Source: an uncultured Bacilli bacterium (GTDB lineage Bacteria > Bacillota_I > Bacilli_A > ML615J-28 > CAG-313). Taken from it: 58,147 nt of DNA. This document shows, piece by piece, positions 16,362 to 25,757 of this stretch. A model generated the notes under the pieces. It was not told the origin of the DNA. It did not search any database and saw only the letters and a program-made list of their open reading frames with translations. Location: the NCBI GenBank assembly GCA_949879765.1, contig CATLBQ010000008.1:1-58147 (forward strand). The letters are read 5' to 3'. A program made the translations under genes and the position numbers. How positions within the stretch are numbered: position 1 is the first letter of the stretch; every line of letters begins with the position of its first letter.

Positions 16362-17267
16362 TTAGAAGTCATCATTATTGTAGCCAAATTCTTTTAACTG
16401 AAATTTTTTATTGCGCCAATCTTCTTCAACCTTTACAAACAATTCTAAGTATACTTTTGTTCCTAGGAATTGTACTATATCTTTTCTTGCTTCCATCCCA
16501 ATTGTTTTGATCATACTTCCGCCTTTACCAATCATAATTTTCTTTTGTGACGGGCGTTCTACTACAATGGTTGCATGAATATCTACTCCATTGGCATGTT
16601 CTTTAAAACTCTCGATTGTTACAGCCACACTATGGGGCACTTCTTCACTCGTATGGTGTAGCACCTTTTCACGAATCATTTCACAAACAACAAAGCGTTC
16701 GGGTTGATCTAAGAGTTGATCTTCTGGATAATACATAGGCCCTTCACTCAAGTGGCCTTTAATCAATTCCAACAATGCCTCCACTTGAAATCCATATGCG
16801 GCACTGATGGTAATTCCATTGACAAAATGCATTTTTTCCCGATATGTATCTATATTTTCTTTGATTTGTTCATTATCTTTGGATAAGTCTACCTTATTTG
16901 CTACTAAAATTGTGGGTACTTTTGATTTAGATAATGCATCTATGATAAATGCATCCCCCTTCCCCAAAGGAACAGTTGCATCAATAAGATACAAAATCAA
17001 ATCAATTCCAGAAATGCTAGAAATGGCAAATTCATTCATCACATCTCCTAGTTTATTTTTAGATTTATGAATACCAGGTGTATCTATGAAAATAATTTGT
17101 TCTTGATCGGTTGTATAAATACCTTGAATCTTATTTCGCGTAGTTTGCGCTTTAGGGCTCACTATCGCAACTTTTTGATTGAGGATTTGATTGAGTAATG
17201 TACTTTTGCCCACATTAGGACGACCAATGATACTCACAAATCCTGATTTAAATTTAGGCTTCTGCAT
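16362..17267 (-). CDS. era: GTPase Era
   Basis: Essential small-subunit ribosome assembly GTPase. G1 GRPNVGKS is at residues 16-23, G3 is DTPGIH, G4 is NKVD, and the C-terminal KH RNA-binding domain holds MIGKGGSMIKTIG, which contacts the 3' end of 16S rRNA. The 301-residue length is normal. It overlaps the end of cdd by 14 bases, as in the Bacillus cdd-era pair. Confidence 0.96.
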   Translation of the reverse strand: MQKPKFKSGFVSIIGRPNVGKSTLLNQILNQKVAIVSPKAQTTRNKIQGIYTTDQEQIIFIDTPGIHKSKNKLGDVMNEFAISSISGIDLILYLIDATVPLGKGDAFIIDALSKSKVPTILVANKVDLSKDNEQIKENIDTYREKMHFVNGITISAAYGFQVEALLELIKGHLSEGPMYYPEDQLLDQPERFVVCEMIREKVLHHTSEEVPHSVAVTIESFKEHANGVDIHATIVVERPSQKKIMIGKGGSMIKTIGMEARKDIVQFLGTKVYLELFVKVEEDWRNKKFQLKEFGYNNDDF

Positions 17268-17664
17268 CTAATTCACGCTCATCAAATGCATAGGGTAACA
17301 AATCTTTTACCTGCAATTCTTTATACTTTCCATCTAATCGAAACAAGGTGATTTTTGCATCCGCATGCATCAATTCACAAATCACTTGTCGACAGGCTCC
17401 ACATGGATATAAATAGTCTTGACTTTTGCCAATCAATACCAATTCTATGATATCATCTTTTCGAATACCATTTGAATAGGCATTAAATAAAGCGCTTCTT
17501 TCGGCACAATTGGATAGTCCATATGATGCATTTTCGACATTCGCTCCTAAATAAGTTCTACCATCTTGAGTAAGCACCAATGCACCGACTTGAAAATGGG
17601 AATATTTCGCATAAGCATTCTCATATGCTTCTTTGACTAATTGAAATTTTTCTTCTTGATTCAT
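17254..17664 (-). CDS. cdd: Cytidine deaminase
   Basis: Deaminates cytidine and deoxycytidine to uridine forms in pyrimidine salvage. The zinc site is of the homotetrameric type, with three Cys: NCAERSALF (Cys and the proton-shuttling Glu) and YPCGACRQ. Residues NVENASYG bind the ribose. The 136-residue length is typical. It lies between ybeY and era; the diacylglycerol kinase gene found here in Bacillus is missing. Confidence 0.95.
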   Translation of the reverse strand: MNQEEKFQLVKEAYENAYAKYSHFQVGALVLTQDGRTYLGANVENASYGLSNCAERSALFNAYSNGIRKDDIIELVLIGKSQDYLYPCGACRQVICELMHADAKITLFRLDGKYKELQVKDLLPYAFDERELDAEA

Positions 17665-17673
17665 CTGTTTCTC

Positions 17674-18123
17674 CTATCTTGTTATCTTTAAAGCATTTAA
17701 TATTTGATCTTGTAAGGCAAACATCTGTTCTTCATCTTCTGGTTGGATATGATCATATCCTAACAAATGAAGAATGCCATGCGTAATTAAAAAAGCACAC
17801 TCTCGATATGGTGTATGACCATACTCCATAGCTTGTTCAAAAACTTTATCTATACATATAAAGATATCACCTAATTCTTCAGGTATCTCTCTTGTAGGAT
17901 CTTCATCAATATAGGCAAAAGAAATCACATCGGTTGGGCGATCGATTTGTCTATAGTCCTTATTAATTTGATGAATTTCTTCTTGACTAACAAAGACATA
18001 ACTAGCGATATGGCGCCCCTTGATATGCAAAAGATGAGCGGTCTTTTTCATGATTCGTTTGGTTAGTTTTTGTACATCAAATTCAAATGCTTCTACTGCT
18101 CCTGCAAAATTTACTTTAATCAT
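17674..18123 (-). CDS. ybeY: Endoribonuclease YbeY
   Basis: Metal-dependent RNase of 16S rRNA 3'-end maturation and ribosome quality control. The zinc motif H-x3-H-x5-H is visible as [11 protein letters not shown] near residue 115-125, after the conserved [11 protein letters not shown] and GDIFIC. The start at 18123 is 6 bases from GAGG; 18126 is also possible. A farther start at 18144 would run deep into phoH. The real start overlaps the phoH stop by 8 bases. Confidence 0.93.
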   Translation of the reverse strand: MIKVNFAGAVEAFEFDVQKLTKRIMKKTAHLLHIKGRHIASYVFVSQEEIHQINKDYRQIDRPTDVISFAYIDEDPTREIPEELGDIFICIDKVFEQAMEYGHTPYRECAFLITHGILHLLGYDHIQPEDEEQMFALQDQILNALKITR

Positions 18124-19105
18124 CATTTTCCTCGTATTTTTCAATTATTTTAGAAACTAGTGGATGACGCATCACATCATATTTGCCAAAATGGATATGT
18201 TCAATTCCTTCTATCCCATCTAATATTCTGGTTGCCTCAATCAATCCACTAGAAGTATGTATCGGTAAATCAATCTGAGTCACATCGCCTGTTATGACCA
18301 TTTTTGAATTGAATCCAAGCCGGGTAACAAACATTTTCATTTGATTACTGGTTGTATTTTGTGCCTCATCTAAGATAATCACCGCATTATCCAATGTTCT
18401 ACCTCGCATATAAGCTAGAGGGGCAATTTCAATCGTCCCCTTTTCAATGAGTTTGTCTACATTTTCTTTCCCCATAAATTCATATAATGCATCATAAATG
18501 GGAATCAAATAAGGATCCACTTTTTCTTTTAAATCTCCAGGCAAAAACCCCAATTTCTCACCTGCTTCTACTGCAGGTCTTGTAATAATGATTTTACGAA
18601 TTTGATTCTTTTTCAGTGCATTTACTGCGTGAGCTACGGCCAAATAGGTTTTACCTGTTCCTGCACTGCCTGTGACAAATACAATACTTGCCTTATCTAA
18701 GGCATCTATATATCGCTTTTGAGCAAGTGTTTTGACAATAATTTTACGACTATCAAATGTATTTAAAATGACTCTTCGATTTTGGTAAAACTGATAGGCT
18801 TGTTCTTCCGCAACTTCTATATCTGATGCGGTTTGAAATAAGTATAGAAGATGTAAATAATCTCTTGCTTCTAGTCGAGTGTTTTTTTCAAGTAAAGTTG
18901 CAATTGTTGCAAATAATCGCTCTAATTGTTGACTCAAATCGGGATTCAGTAAAGCAATATCCTCATCAATGACAATGGCATGATTGATATGTTCTAACTT
19001 TAAATCTAACTCACTCGATATCAGACGAATGTATGTGTTATTCGGACCAACAAATTGTTGTTCTAATTCCATTTGATCAAATGTGATTAATTTTCTAAAA
19101 GTCAT
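18116..19105 (-). CDS. phoH: PhoH-family ATPase
   Basis: PhoH/YbeZ-type ATPase of about 329 residues. Walker A is [11 protein letters not shown], Walker B is VIILDEAQN, and the stretch [11 protein letters not shown] with [10 protein letters not shown] is typical of the family. An N-terminal KH-like part of about 100 residues precedes the ATPase. The gene pairs with ybeY as it does widely, and the two proteins are thought to act together in RNA handling. The start at 19105 is 6 bases after AAGGA. It is the first gene of the long run down to 12.4 kb. Confidence 0.93.
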   Translation of the reverse strand: MTFRKLITFDQMELEQQFVGPNNTYIRLISSELDLKLEHINHAIVIDEDIALLNPDLSQQLERLFATIATLLEKNTRLEARDYLHLLYLFQTASDIEVAEEQAYQFYQNRRVILNTFDSRKIIVKTLAQKRYIDALDKASIVFVTGSAGTGKTYLAVAHAVNALKKNQIRKIIITRPAVEAGEKLGFLPGDLKEKVDPYLIPIYDALYEFMGKENVDKLIEKGTIEIAPLAYMRGRTLDNAVIILDEAQNTTSNQMKMFVTRLGFNSKMVITGDVTQIDLPIHTSSGLIEATRILDGIEGIEHIHFGKYDVMRHPLVSKIIEKYEENDD

Positions 19106-19184
19106 CATAAGTCCTTCTTTCATTATTATTATATCAAATTATGTAAAAAATATAAAGTAATTTAACAAATCATTTTTATTTTTC

Positions 19185-19235
19185 TTGACAACGTAACATT
19201 GTTATGTTATAATGTCGGTATAAAACAATGTTACG
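19185..19235 (+). promoter_or_regulatory. Consensus promoter with 12-bp inverted-repeat operator
   Basis: -35 TTGACA (19185-19190) and -10 TATAAT (19208-19213) are both perfect and 17 bases apart. CGTAACATTGTT (19192-19203, inside the spacer) and AACAATGTTACG (19224-19235, at the transcription start region) form a perfect 12-bp inverted repeat, and a further AACAT/ATGTT pair lies at 19196-19208. A repressor bound here would block the polymerase. The next gene encodes a DNA-binding protein, so autoregulation is likely. Confidence 0.8.
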
Positions 19236-19249
19236 AAAGGAAAATGCCT

Positions 19250-19861
19250 ATGATCTCTAAAAAAGACTTATTAAAAAAGACCCATATTTCGTATGGGCAG
19301 CTCTATCGTTGGAAAAGGGAAGGATTGATTCCAGAAGAATGGTTTATCAAACAAAGTGTAACAACAGGTCAAGAAACATTTTTCGATGAAGATTTAATTA
19401 TTCCCCGTATTGAAAAAATTCTATCCTTAAAAGAGAGTGACTATTCCATTGAAAAGATTAAAAATGTACTCAATCCTGAAATCAAAGATATTACTTTTTC
19501 ACTCGATAAAATCAGAGAACTCAAATGTTTTGATGAACGCATTGTCAAAAAGCTAGTCGGCAAGCAAGAATTACTGAACATCAATGAAATCGTGATTTTA
19601 TATGCGCTTTCTCTTGCAAGAAAGGAAAGAGAAACATTTTTTTATCATTTGAAGTTTGATTTGACACTTGAACATTTTAAAGACTTTTCATTTCATCAAG
19701 CTAAAATGGCGCTCATTTCAAAAAAACATGAAGGTTTTATCATCTTTTTTGATGAATCGCTTCTTTTGTCAGATTTGGATGTAGATGTTCAAATTTATGA
19801 CTTAACCACATTGGAACAAGAAGTAATTTCCATCATCAAACAAGCATCATATAAAAATTAA
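19250..19861 (+). CDS. YhbD-like (DUF4004) MerR-type DNA-binding protein
   Basis: About 203 residues. The N-terminus reads MISKKDLLKKTHISYGQLYR, followed by WKREGLIPEEWF and TGQETFF, a winged-helix MerR-like head that is characteristic of Bacillus YhbD. The remainder has no metal or drug-binding motif that I can name. The start at 19250 is 9 bases after AAAGG; 19244 is possible but too close. It is followed by a bactofilin-like gene after 13 bases, as yhbD is followed by yhbE/yhbF. It probably binds the inverted repeat in its own promoter. Confidence 0.78.
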   Translation: MISKKDLLKKTHISYGQLYRWKREGLIPEEWFIKQSVTTGQETFFDEDLIIPRIEKILSLKESDYSIEKIKNVLNPEIKDITFSLDKIRELKCFDERIVKKLVGKQELLNINEIVILYALSLARKERETFFYHLKFDLTLEHFKDFSFHQAKMALISKKHEGFIIFFDESLLLSDLDVDVQIYDLTTLEQEVISIIKQASYKN

Positions 19862-19874
19862 GGGAGGTAGCAAA

Positions 19875-20555
19875 ATGGAAAACTTAAAAATAGCGGGCTA
19901 TGGTAAAGCAAGTGGAGGAAACTTTGAAAAAGTAGTGATTACTGGATATGGTTCTGTCAGTGGCGATATTATCACCAAAGAATTTAGTGGTAGCGGAAAT
20001 GCCAAGGTATTTGGTGCAATAGCCACAGGCAGTTTGCATTACGTGGGAGAAGTCGACGTAGATAGTTATATTCGGGCCAATTCAATTGACATTACTGGTC
20101 AATTACGAATGAATGGAGATTTACTTGCCTCAATCGTCAATATTACTGGAGGAATTACTTCTCAAGGAAATTATAAGGGGAAATCTCTTATGGTTACAGG
20201 AACAACCCAGTTCTTAGGCGATGTGAGTTGTGATACATTTAAAGTCAGTGGAAATACAAAGATTAGTGGTGAACTTTGTGCCGAGTTTGTCATGATCAAA
20301 AGCGTATCGTCTAAATTAAATGAAATTCATGCCCACCAAGTCGAAATCAAAAAGCAAAGCATCAGTTTCAAAAAGGCCAATATCTATGCGGAAGAAATTG
20401 AATGTACGGATATTGTTGCGGAATGCTTAACATGCAAAAAATTATGTGCAACCAATGTCAAACTGGCTAAAACTTGTGTCATAGATTATCTTGAATATTC
20501 TGGAAAATTAGAAATGGAAAATGGCGCTACTGTGAAAGAAATTGTTAAATTATAA
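19875..20555 (+). CDS. Bactofilin-like polymer-forming protein (YhbE/YhbF type)
   Basis: A 226-residue protein made of repeating short beta-strand rungs rich in Gly, Ser and Val (ITGYGSVSGD, FSGSGNAKVFG, VTGTTQFLGDV, VSGNTKISGEL), the pattern of the bactofilin right-handed beta-helix. There is no signal peptide or membrane segment. The C-terminal third has several Cys (CTDIVAECLTCKKLC), which is odd for bactofilins and could bind metal. GGGAGG is 7 bases upstream. It is transcribed with the DUF4004 regulator. A cytoskeletal or scaffold role is inferred from the fold. Confidence 0.75.
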   Translation: MENLKIAGYGKASGGNFEKVVITGYGSVSGDIITKEFSGSGNAKVFGAIATGSLHYVGEVDVDSYIRANSIDITGQLRMNGDLLASIVNITGGITSQGNYKGKSLMVTGTTQFLGDVSCDTFKVSGNTKISGELCAEFVMIKSVSSKLNEIHAHQVEIKKQSISFKKANIYAEEIECTDIVAECLTCKKLCATNVKLAKTCVIDYLEYSGKLEMENGATVKEIVKL

Positions 20556-20580
20556 AAATGAACCCTCATAGGTTCATTTT
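20555..20580. terminator. Bidirectional terminator
   Basis: A 10-bp perfect stem (20555-20564 with 20571-20580, loop CTCATA) with T runs on the plus side and A runs on the other. It ends the bactofilin operon and overlaps the end of the converging gene. Confidence 0.8.
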
Positions 20581-21213
20581 TTTTAAAGCAAGTTCATATT
20601 CCTTCATATTATAATTCCACTTCAATTGATATATTGGATGATGTTGAATGATTTGAGTTGGAAAATGATGATACATATGAATGACCCTTGTATCATCTGT
20701 AAAGGGTTCATCAATACATGAAGTACCATCAAACAATAACAATTGAGTCTCCTTCTGTAACACCAAATCTAGCAAATATTTTTCACCATGCATCGTCAAA
20801 ATGGCTCCATAGTAAATGGTATATGATGGATAATTTTCCTGAAGATATTGATGCAACCCCAAACTCATTAAAATAGATGGCGTTTTGAAAAATTCCATAT
20901 GAAAATCTTGATGAAAATGCAGTATCATAAATTCCTTTTTGTAAATAATCTTTTGAATGATTTGATAATTTAAAAAATCTTTAAGCATACCAAATAGAAA
21001 TTGTAACTCTTTAAAAGGTAAATCATTTAAATTGAGTATTACGGTTGAATCTTTTGTATATACCATTTGCGGCTTATGGATTATGTCATATACAAAATAA
21101 TTCCACCGAAAAGGATATGTTTGTTGATAAAATAGAGCTCTTTTTAAAAAAATATCATCTATATCCGTATGTTCTATGGTTTGAATGATATAACTTGTCC
21201 GCTTGAATAACAT
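20566..21213 (-). CDS. Hypothetical protein
   Basis: A 215-residue protein I do not recognise. It is rich in Tyr, Phe, His and Ile, has no membrane segment, signal peptide or clear catalytic motif, and has a mixed alpha/beta look. It lies 44 bases after RNase J on the same strand. Its ribosome binding site GAGGTGG is fully buried in an 11-bp hairpin just before the ATG, so translation should be low unless the hairpin is opened. Confidence 0.6.
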   Translation of the reverse strand: MLFKRTSYIIQTIEHTDIDDIFLKRALFYQQTYPFRWNYFVYDIIHKPQMVYTKDSTVILNLNDLPFKELQFLFGMLKDFLNYQIIQKIIYKKEFMILHFHQDFHMEFFKTPSILMSLGLHQYLQENYPSYTIYYGAILTMHGEKYLLDLVLQKETQLLLFDGTSCIDEPFTDDTRVIHMYHHFPTQIIQHHPIYQLKWNYNMKEYELALKKMNL

Positions 21214-21245
21214 AACACCACCTCTATAAGATATGAGGTGGTGTT
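21214..21245 (-). promoter_or_regulatory. Hairpin covering a ribosome binding site
   Basis: A perfect 11-bp stem (21235-21245 with 21214-21224, 10-base loop) whose 3' arm contains the Shine-Dalgarno GAGGTGG and ends directly at the ATG of the next gene. On the minus strand no T run follows, so it does not look like a terminator of the RNase J gene. Confidence 0.65.
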
Positions 21246-21257
21246 TATTTTTAGAAC

Positions 21258-22931
21258 TTATTTTGAAATTTCAATTAACATCGTCAAAATGACTGGCCGT
21301 TTTTTAGTCAAACGAAAAACTAATTTTTGGACTTCTTCGTTGATTGTTTTTTCGGCATTATCTAAACTGAAATTCTTTTTGGTCAACTGATTGTTCATCA
21401 TTCTTGTAGCTAACGCATTCAATTGTCGGGATAACTCAGGAATCGTTAATTGAGTAGATAATCCTTTGGTTACAATATCTGCGCAAGATATGACTTTTCG
21501 TTGTCGAATATCATAGTTGATAGTTAAAATGATGGCGCCTTCTTCTGCAAGTGCTTCACGATTTTTAATCACTTGTTCATCCACACTCCCCATCAACGAT
21601 CCATCTACAAACAAATCTCCTGAGGGAACAGAAAAACGATTGACCAATTTTCCATTTTCGAACTCAGCCACTTCTCCATTATCCAATAGCAAAATATGAT
21701 TTTCATCCCATCCTGCATTGGTTGCCACAATAGATTGTTCGTACATATGCCGATATTCACCTTTTACTGGCAGAATATATTTAGGCTTTAGCATAGCATA
21801 AAGTAATTTTAAATCTTCCTTATCAGCATGTGCACTTCTTAGAATATCTTTACCTAAAATATGCACATTGACATCATAACGATATAACATATTCAAAGCA
21901 TCAATTGAGGCTTTTTCTGTTCCAGGAATGGGTGGGCACATCATTACCGCAGTATCTTTTGGGCCAATATTGACCAATTTATCTTCTCCCATCACCATTC
22001 TCATCAACAATGTATAAGGTTCATTGCGCACTCCCGCAACAATCACAACCAAATCATTTCGATGTTGTGCCTCATCAATTTCTTGATAGGGTTGTAACGT
22101 GACCAGTGCTTCTTTGGGAATATCCAAATAATGTGATTTAATGGCCACATCTACAATCTTTTCAGCAATACGACCAACAATAGCAATTTGCTTCCCTTTT
22201 TCAACTGACATATTGATAATTTTTTGAATTCTCGATAAATCAGAAGAGTAAGCAGAGACAATAATCCGCCCTTCCGCATTCACTAAAATGTTTTTATAGG
22301 TATGCTCTAACAATGAATCATTCTTAATCCGGTTGACAGTTCCAGCACCAATGCTTTCACTAAGTAATGCCAATACAGGTCTTTTGGCAATTTCGGTAAT
22401 TTTATCAAATGAGGTTTGATATCTACCAAAAGGAATTGGACCAAAATTAAAATCTGTACAATAAACAATTGAACCATCTTCTGTAGCAATTGAAATTGCA
22501 ACAGATTCAGGTATACTATGCGTTGTATTGAATAAAGAAACCGTTACTTTACCAAAGGTCAATACTTTATTCTCATTGACCCGAAATAATTTATAATTTT
22601 TGATATTCATTTTATTGCCTGATAATAAATTTTCAATCAAGCAAATGGTAAAATGAGTACCATACACACGAGTTGGTATTTGTTTTAATAAATAAGGTAA
22701 AGCATTGATATGATCTTCATGTCCATGAGAAATAAATATACCCTCTATTTTATCCTTATGTTCTATTAAATAAGAAATATCAGGTATAACTGCATCTACA
22801 CCATACATATCAATATCGGGATACTTCAATCCTGCATCTAGTATAAATATATGTTCGTTTACTTCCACTACGTACATATTTTTACCATTTTCACCAAGGC
22901 CACCTAGAGCAAATATTTTTATTTTTGCCAT
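21258..22931 (-). CDS. rnj: Ribonuclease J
   Basis: Metallo-beta-lactamase/beta-CASP RNase with 5'-3' exonuclease and endonuclease activity in mRNA decay and rRNA maturation. The metal motif HGHEDH follows VIPDISYLIEHKDKIEGIFI, with a further His in TTHSIP and Asp in CTDFNFG. Residues LKPKYILPVKGEYRHM and the C-terminal KRPVILTMLIEI end are typical. The usual HxSGH beta-CASP motif reads RSAHAD here. At 557 residues it is full length. Intact metal ligands suggest an active enzyme; whether J1 or J2 cannot be said. Confidence 0.92.
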   Translation of the reverse strand: MAKIKIFALGGLGENGKNMYVVEVNEHIFILDAGLKYPDIDMYGVDAVIPDISYLIEHKDKIEGIFISHGHEDHINALPYLLKQIPTRVYGTHFTICLIENLLSGNKMNIKNYKLFRVNENKVLTFGKVTVSLFNTTHSIPESVAISIATEDGSIVYCTDFNFGPIPFGRYQTSFDKITEIAKRPVLALLSESIGAGTVNRIKNDSLLEHTYKNILVNAEGRIIVSAYSSDLSRIQKIINMSVEKGKQIAIVGRIAEKIVDVAIKSHYLDIPKEALVTLQPYQEIDEAQHRNDLVVIVAGVRNEPYTLLMRMVMGEDKLVNIGPKDTAVMMCPPIPGTEKASIDALNMLYRYDVNVHILGKDILRSAHADKEDLKLLYAMLKPKYILPVKGEYRHMYEQSIVATNAGWDENHILLLDNGEVAEFENGKLVNRFSVPSGDLFVDGSLMGSVDEQVIKNREALAEEGAIILTINYDIRQRKVISCADIVTKGLSTQLTIPELSRQLNALATRMMNNQLTKKNFSLDNAEKTINEEVQKLVFRLTKKRPVILTMLIEISK

Positions 22932-23003
22932 ATGTATCCTCCTTTTCTACTTATCTATTATACTAAATTTTGGAATTTCTTGCAAGGGTTTCGTATAGGG
23001 ATT

Positions 23004-24392
23004 CTACTTTCTGCGATTCTGACGATTTTTTTTCAAATAAGAGCTTCTAAATAATTGTCTTGAAAAATCTTTTAAATTAAACGGCAATAGCGGATATAAA
23101 TAAGGTCTACCAAAGCTTTTTCTTGTACATAAATATATCAGTAAAAGCAAGATACTACCAATTAACCCATATACATCAAATAAAAAAATAGCTACTATAA
23201 TGAATATTTTAGCCATCTTATTGGCAAGACTCAGTTCATAACTTGGGGTAATATAAGAGCCAATGGCCGAAATTGCTCCTAGCAAAACAATTTGTTCTGA
23301 TAGTATACCGATATCAATGGCCATTTCACCAATGACAATACCAGCAATAATCCCCATTGAAGTTGATAGTGCCGTTGGTGTATGAATTGAGGCCATTCGT
23401 ATAAACTCAACCCCCAATTCCATCAAAATAATTTGAGCAAAAATAGCATATTTATTAAACTCAACTTCAAAAAAATTGCCAAAATATCCACCTAATTCAA
23501 TCTTATATTCTAATAACGTATACCATATCGGTACTGCTAAAAAGGATACCACAATTCCTATAAAACGAATGAATCGCAAATAGGAGCCAGATACCCTTGA
23601 TTGTCTAAATTCTTCCGCATGTTGCATATGATCAAAAATTGAAATAGGACCTAACATAGCACATGGTGAAGTATCTACTAAAATACCAAACATCCCCTGA
23701 TATAAATGCGCACAAAACGTATCGGGTCTTTCCGTATATTTCACTAAAGGATATGGTGTAAGTGAATCATTGACCATCAATTCTTCTAACGCCTTATCTC
23801 CCATGGTCAGTTCTTCAATTTCAACACTTGCAAGACGCTGTTTGACATCTTCGATATATTTGGGTTGAATAGAGTCTTCCAAATATATCAAAGATACAAT
23901 GGTTTTACTGAGTTTTCCAATTTCATATTTTAAAATTTTGAGTTGTCCTGTTTTGATTCTTCTTCTAATTAGCCCGATATTTGTTGCTATATTTTCTGTA
24001 AAACCATCTCTACTCCCCCGTACTACCTTTTCACTATCGGGCTCAGCGATGGAACGATTGGGATATTGTTTGACTTCACTTACAATGGTTTGACCGTCTT
24101 CACATATGATGGCTAGATGCCCATTTAATATCGCATAATAAATGGTTGAAACATCCGTTTCAATGGTTGTACTTTCATTGAGCACACTATAGGCAATATC
24201 TTTTGGTGTAGTATCTTCTCGATCGGCTGCTGTAAGGGTATAAATGATATCCACTATCGCATCATGCCCACAAAGAAAATTCAAAAACACCAAATCATAT
24301 TGATGATAAGGCGTTTTAATGGTTCTAGTCGTTACATCAAATGCATCTTGACTAGATAATTTATTCTGGATGGTTTGCAATATATCATTCAT
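23004..24392 (-). CDS. spoVAF: Stage V sporulation protein AF
   Basis: A 462-residue GerA-family membrane protein. The N-terminal soluble half ends near RPDTFCAHLYQGMFGILVD, followed by about five membrane helices including GIVVSFLAVPIWYTLL. SpoVAF resembles the germinant receptor A subunit and acts in the spore inner membrane with the SpoVA channel that moves dipicolinic acid. It is the last gene of spoVAC-D-E-F; its start is one base from spoVAE. Confidence 0.9.
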   Translation of the reverse strand: MNDILQTIQNKLSSQDAFDVTTRTIKTPYHQYDLVFLNFLCGHDAIVDIIYTLTAADREDTTPKDIAYSVLNESTTIETDVSTIYYAILNGHLAIICEDGQTIVSEVKQYPNRSIAEPDSEKVVRGSRDGFTENIATNIGLIRRRIKTGQLKILKYEIGKLSKTIVSLIYLEDSIQPKYIEDVKQRLASVEIEELTMGDKALEELMVNDSLTPYPLVKYTERPDTFCAHLYQGMFGILVDTSPCAMLGPISIFDHMQHAEEFRQSRVSGSYLRFIRFIGIVVSFLAVPIWYTLLEYKIELGGYFGNFFEVEFNKYAIFAQIILMELGVEFIRMASIHTPTALSTSMGIIAGIVIGEMAIDIGILSEQIVLLGAISAIGSYITPSYELSLANKMAKIFIIVAIFLFDVYGLIGSILLLLIYLCTRKSFGRPYLYPLLPFNLKDFSRQLFRSSYLKKNRQNRRK

Positions 24393-24393
24393 T

Positions 24394-24744
24394 TTAGCCT
24401 CTTGGTCTAGTCGCTATTGCAACAAAGAAGGCAAAAAAGATAGCTGCAGCAATCCCACTCGAAGTCAAATCGAATATACCTGTAAATAAACCCAATAATC
24501 CTGATTGAGTAGCTTCTTCTACTGCTGCATGGGTAAGTGAATGCCCAAAACTCGAAATCGGTAACATTGCACCTGCTTCACAAAACTGAATCAAATGATC
24601 ATAGAGTCCAAACATTTCCAAAATGGACCCCAAAACAACAAATAAAACCACAATATGAACGGGTAACAATTTACATAAATCCATTAACAATTGGGCAATA
24701 CAACAAATGATACCCCCAATCAAAAATGCGTATAAAAAAATCAT
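24394..24744 (-). CDS. spoVAE: Stage V sporulation protein AE (SpoVAEb type)
   Basis: A 116-residue membrane protein with three to four helices. The pattern FCEAGAMLPISSFGHSLTHA is the conserved loop shared by SpoVAC and SpoVAE. It is part of the dipicolinic acid channel in the forespore membrane. It overlaps spoVAD by 4 bases and precedes spoVAF. Confidence 0.92.
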   Translation of the reverse strand: MIFLYAFLIGGIICCIAQLLMDLCKLLPVHIVVLFVVLGSILEMFGLYDHLIQFCEAGAMLPISSFGHSLTHAAVEEATQSGLLGLFTGIFDLTSSGIAAAIFFAFFVAIATRPRG

Positions 24745-25751
24745 AACATACTCCTTTCTAAGGCAATGGCGTGTGCAATCGCAGGAATAGATTCATTTTG
24801 AGCCACCATAATCGGGTTCATCAATGCGCCTGTAGCAATAATCAATACTTTATTATACTTACCTGTCTTTAAAGCATGGACAACATATCCTAACGTAACC
24901 AGTGTCACGCAACCACAACCACTTCCTCCTGCAAATACATTTTGTTTTTCAATATCATATAACATCAATCCTGCATCGTTTGTATTTTCTGGTGTTTGAA
25001 TTTGCCACTCCTCTAATATTTTTAAAAATATTTCACTTCCATATTTAGACAAATCCCCAGTAAGAATCAAATCATATTCACTAGGTTCAATTTGAAAATC
25101 TTCTAGGTGGGTTTTGAATGTTGTTGCGGCAGCAGGGGCCATTGTTCTTCCCATATCTTGAGCATCAGATAAATCAGGGTCTATAATTTTTCCGATTGTA
25201 GCTCGAGTCACTCGGATAGAAGATGGAATAGAAGAGATAATAGAAGCACCTGCACCTGTTGCTGTAGAAGTCATTGAAGTTGGTTTTTGCCCTCCATACT
25301 CAGTTGGATACCGAAATTGTCTTTCACTCGTTGAATTATGGCTAGAAGTAATGGTCATAATATTTTCGCCATAGCCACTATCAACAAGCATTGCTGCAAG
25401 AAGCATACTTTGTGTACAAGTAGAGCAAGCGGAAAAGACTCCTAAATAAGCTACATCATATGCTCTTAAAGAATAATTCGTTACCGCAATTTGATTGTTT
25501 AAATCTCCTCCGATAGCCAAATCAATTTCATCCATTTTTAGTCCTGATTTAGAAAGTGCTGCTTCAATGGCATGTTGTTGCAAAATAATTTCAGCTTGTT
25601 CCCAGTTTTGCCCGCCACAATAATTATCTTTATAACTGGCATCAAAATATTGGCCAAGTGGGCCTTCTGCTTCTTTAGGTCCTGATATAGCTGAAGAGGT
25701 TCTCAAATATACGTGATTAAATTCTACACTATTTTTTCCGATTTTTTTCAT
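24741..25751 (-). CDS. spoVAD: Stage V sporulation protein AD
   Basis: A 336-residue thiolase-fold protein that binds dipicolinic acid and works with SpoVAC/E. Conserved pieces are SAISGPKEAEGPLG, FDASYKD, GGDLNNQ, VFSACSTCTQSM and GSGCGC. I use the ATG at 25751, 5 bases after AGG; a GTG at 25757 in the same frame abuts the spoVAC stop. Membrane partners lie on both sides. Confidence 0.93.
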   Translation of the reverse strand: MKKIGKNSVEFNHVYLRTSSAISGPKEAEGPLGQYFDASYKDNYCGGQNWEQAEIILQQHAIEAALSKSGLKMDEIDLAIGGDLNNQIAVTNYSLRAYDVAYLGVFSACSTCTQSMLLAAMLVDSGYGENIMTITSSHNSTSERQFRYPTEYGGQKPTSMTSTATGAGASIISSIPSSIRVTRATIGKIIDPDLSDAQDMGRTMAPAAATTFKTHLEDFQIEPSEYDLILTGDLSKYGSEIFLKILEEWQIQTPENTNDAGLMLYDIEKQNVFAGGSGCGCVTLVTLGYVVHALKTGKYNKVLIIATGALMNPIMVAQNESIPAIAHAIALERSML

Positions 25752-25757
25752 ACACAC

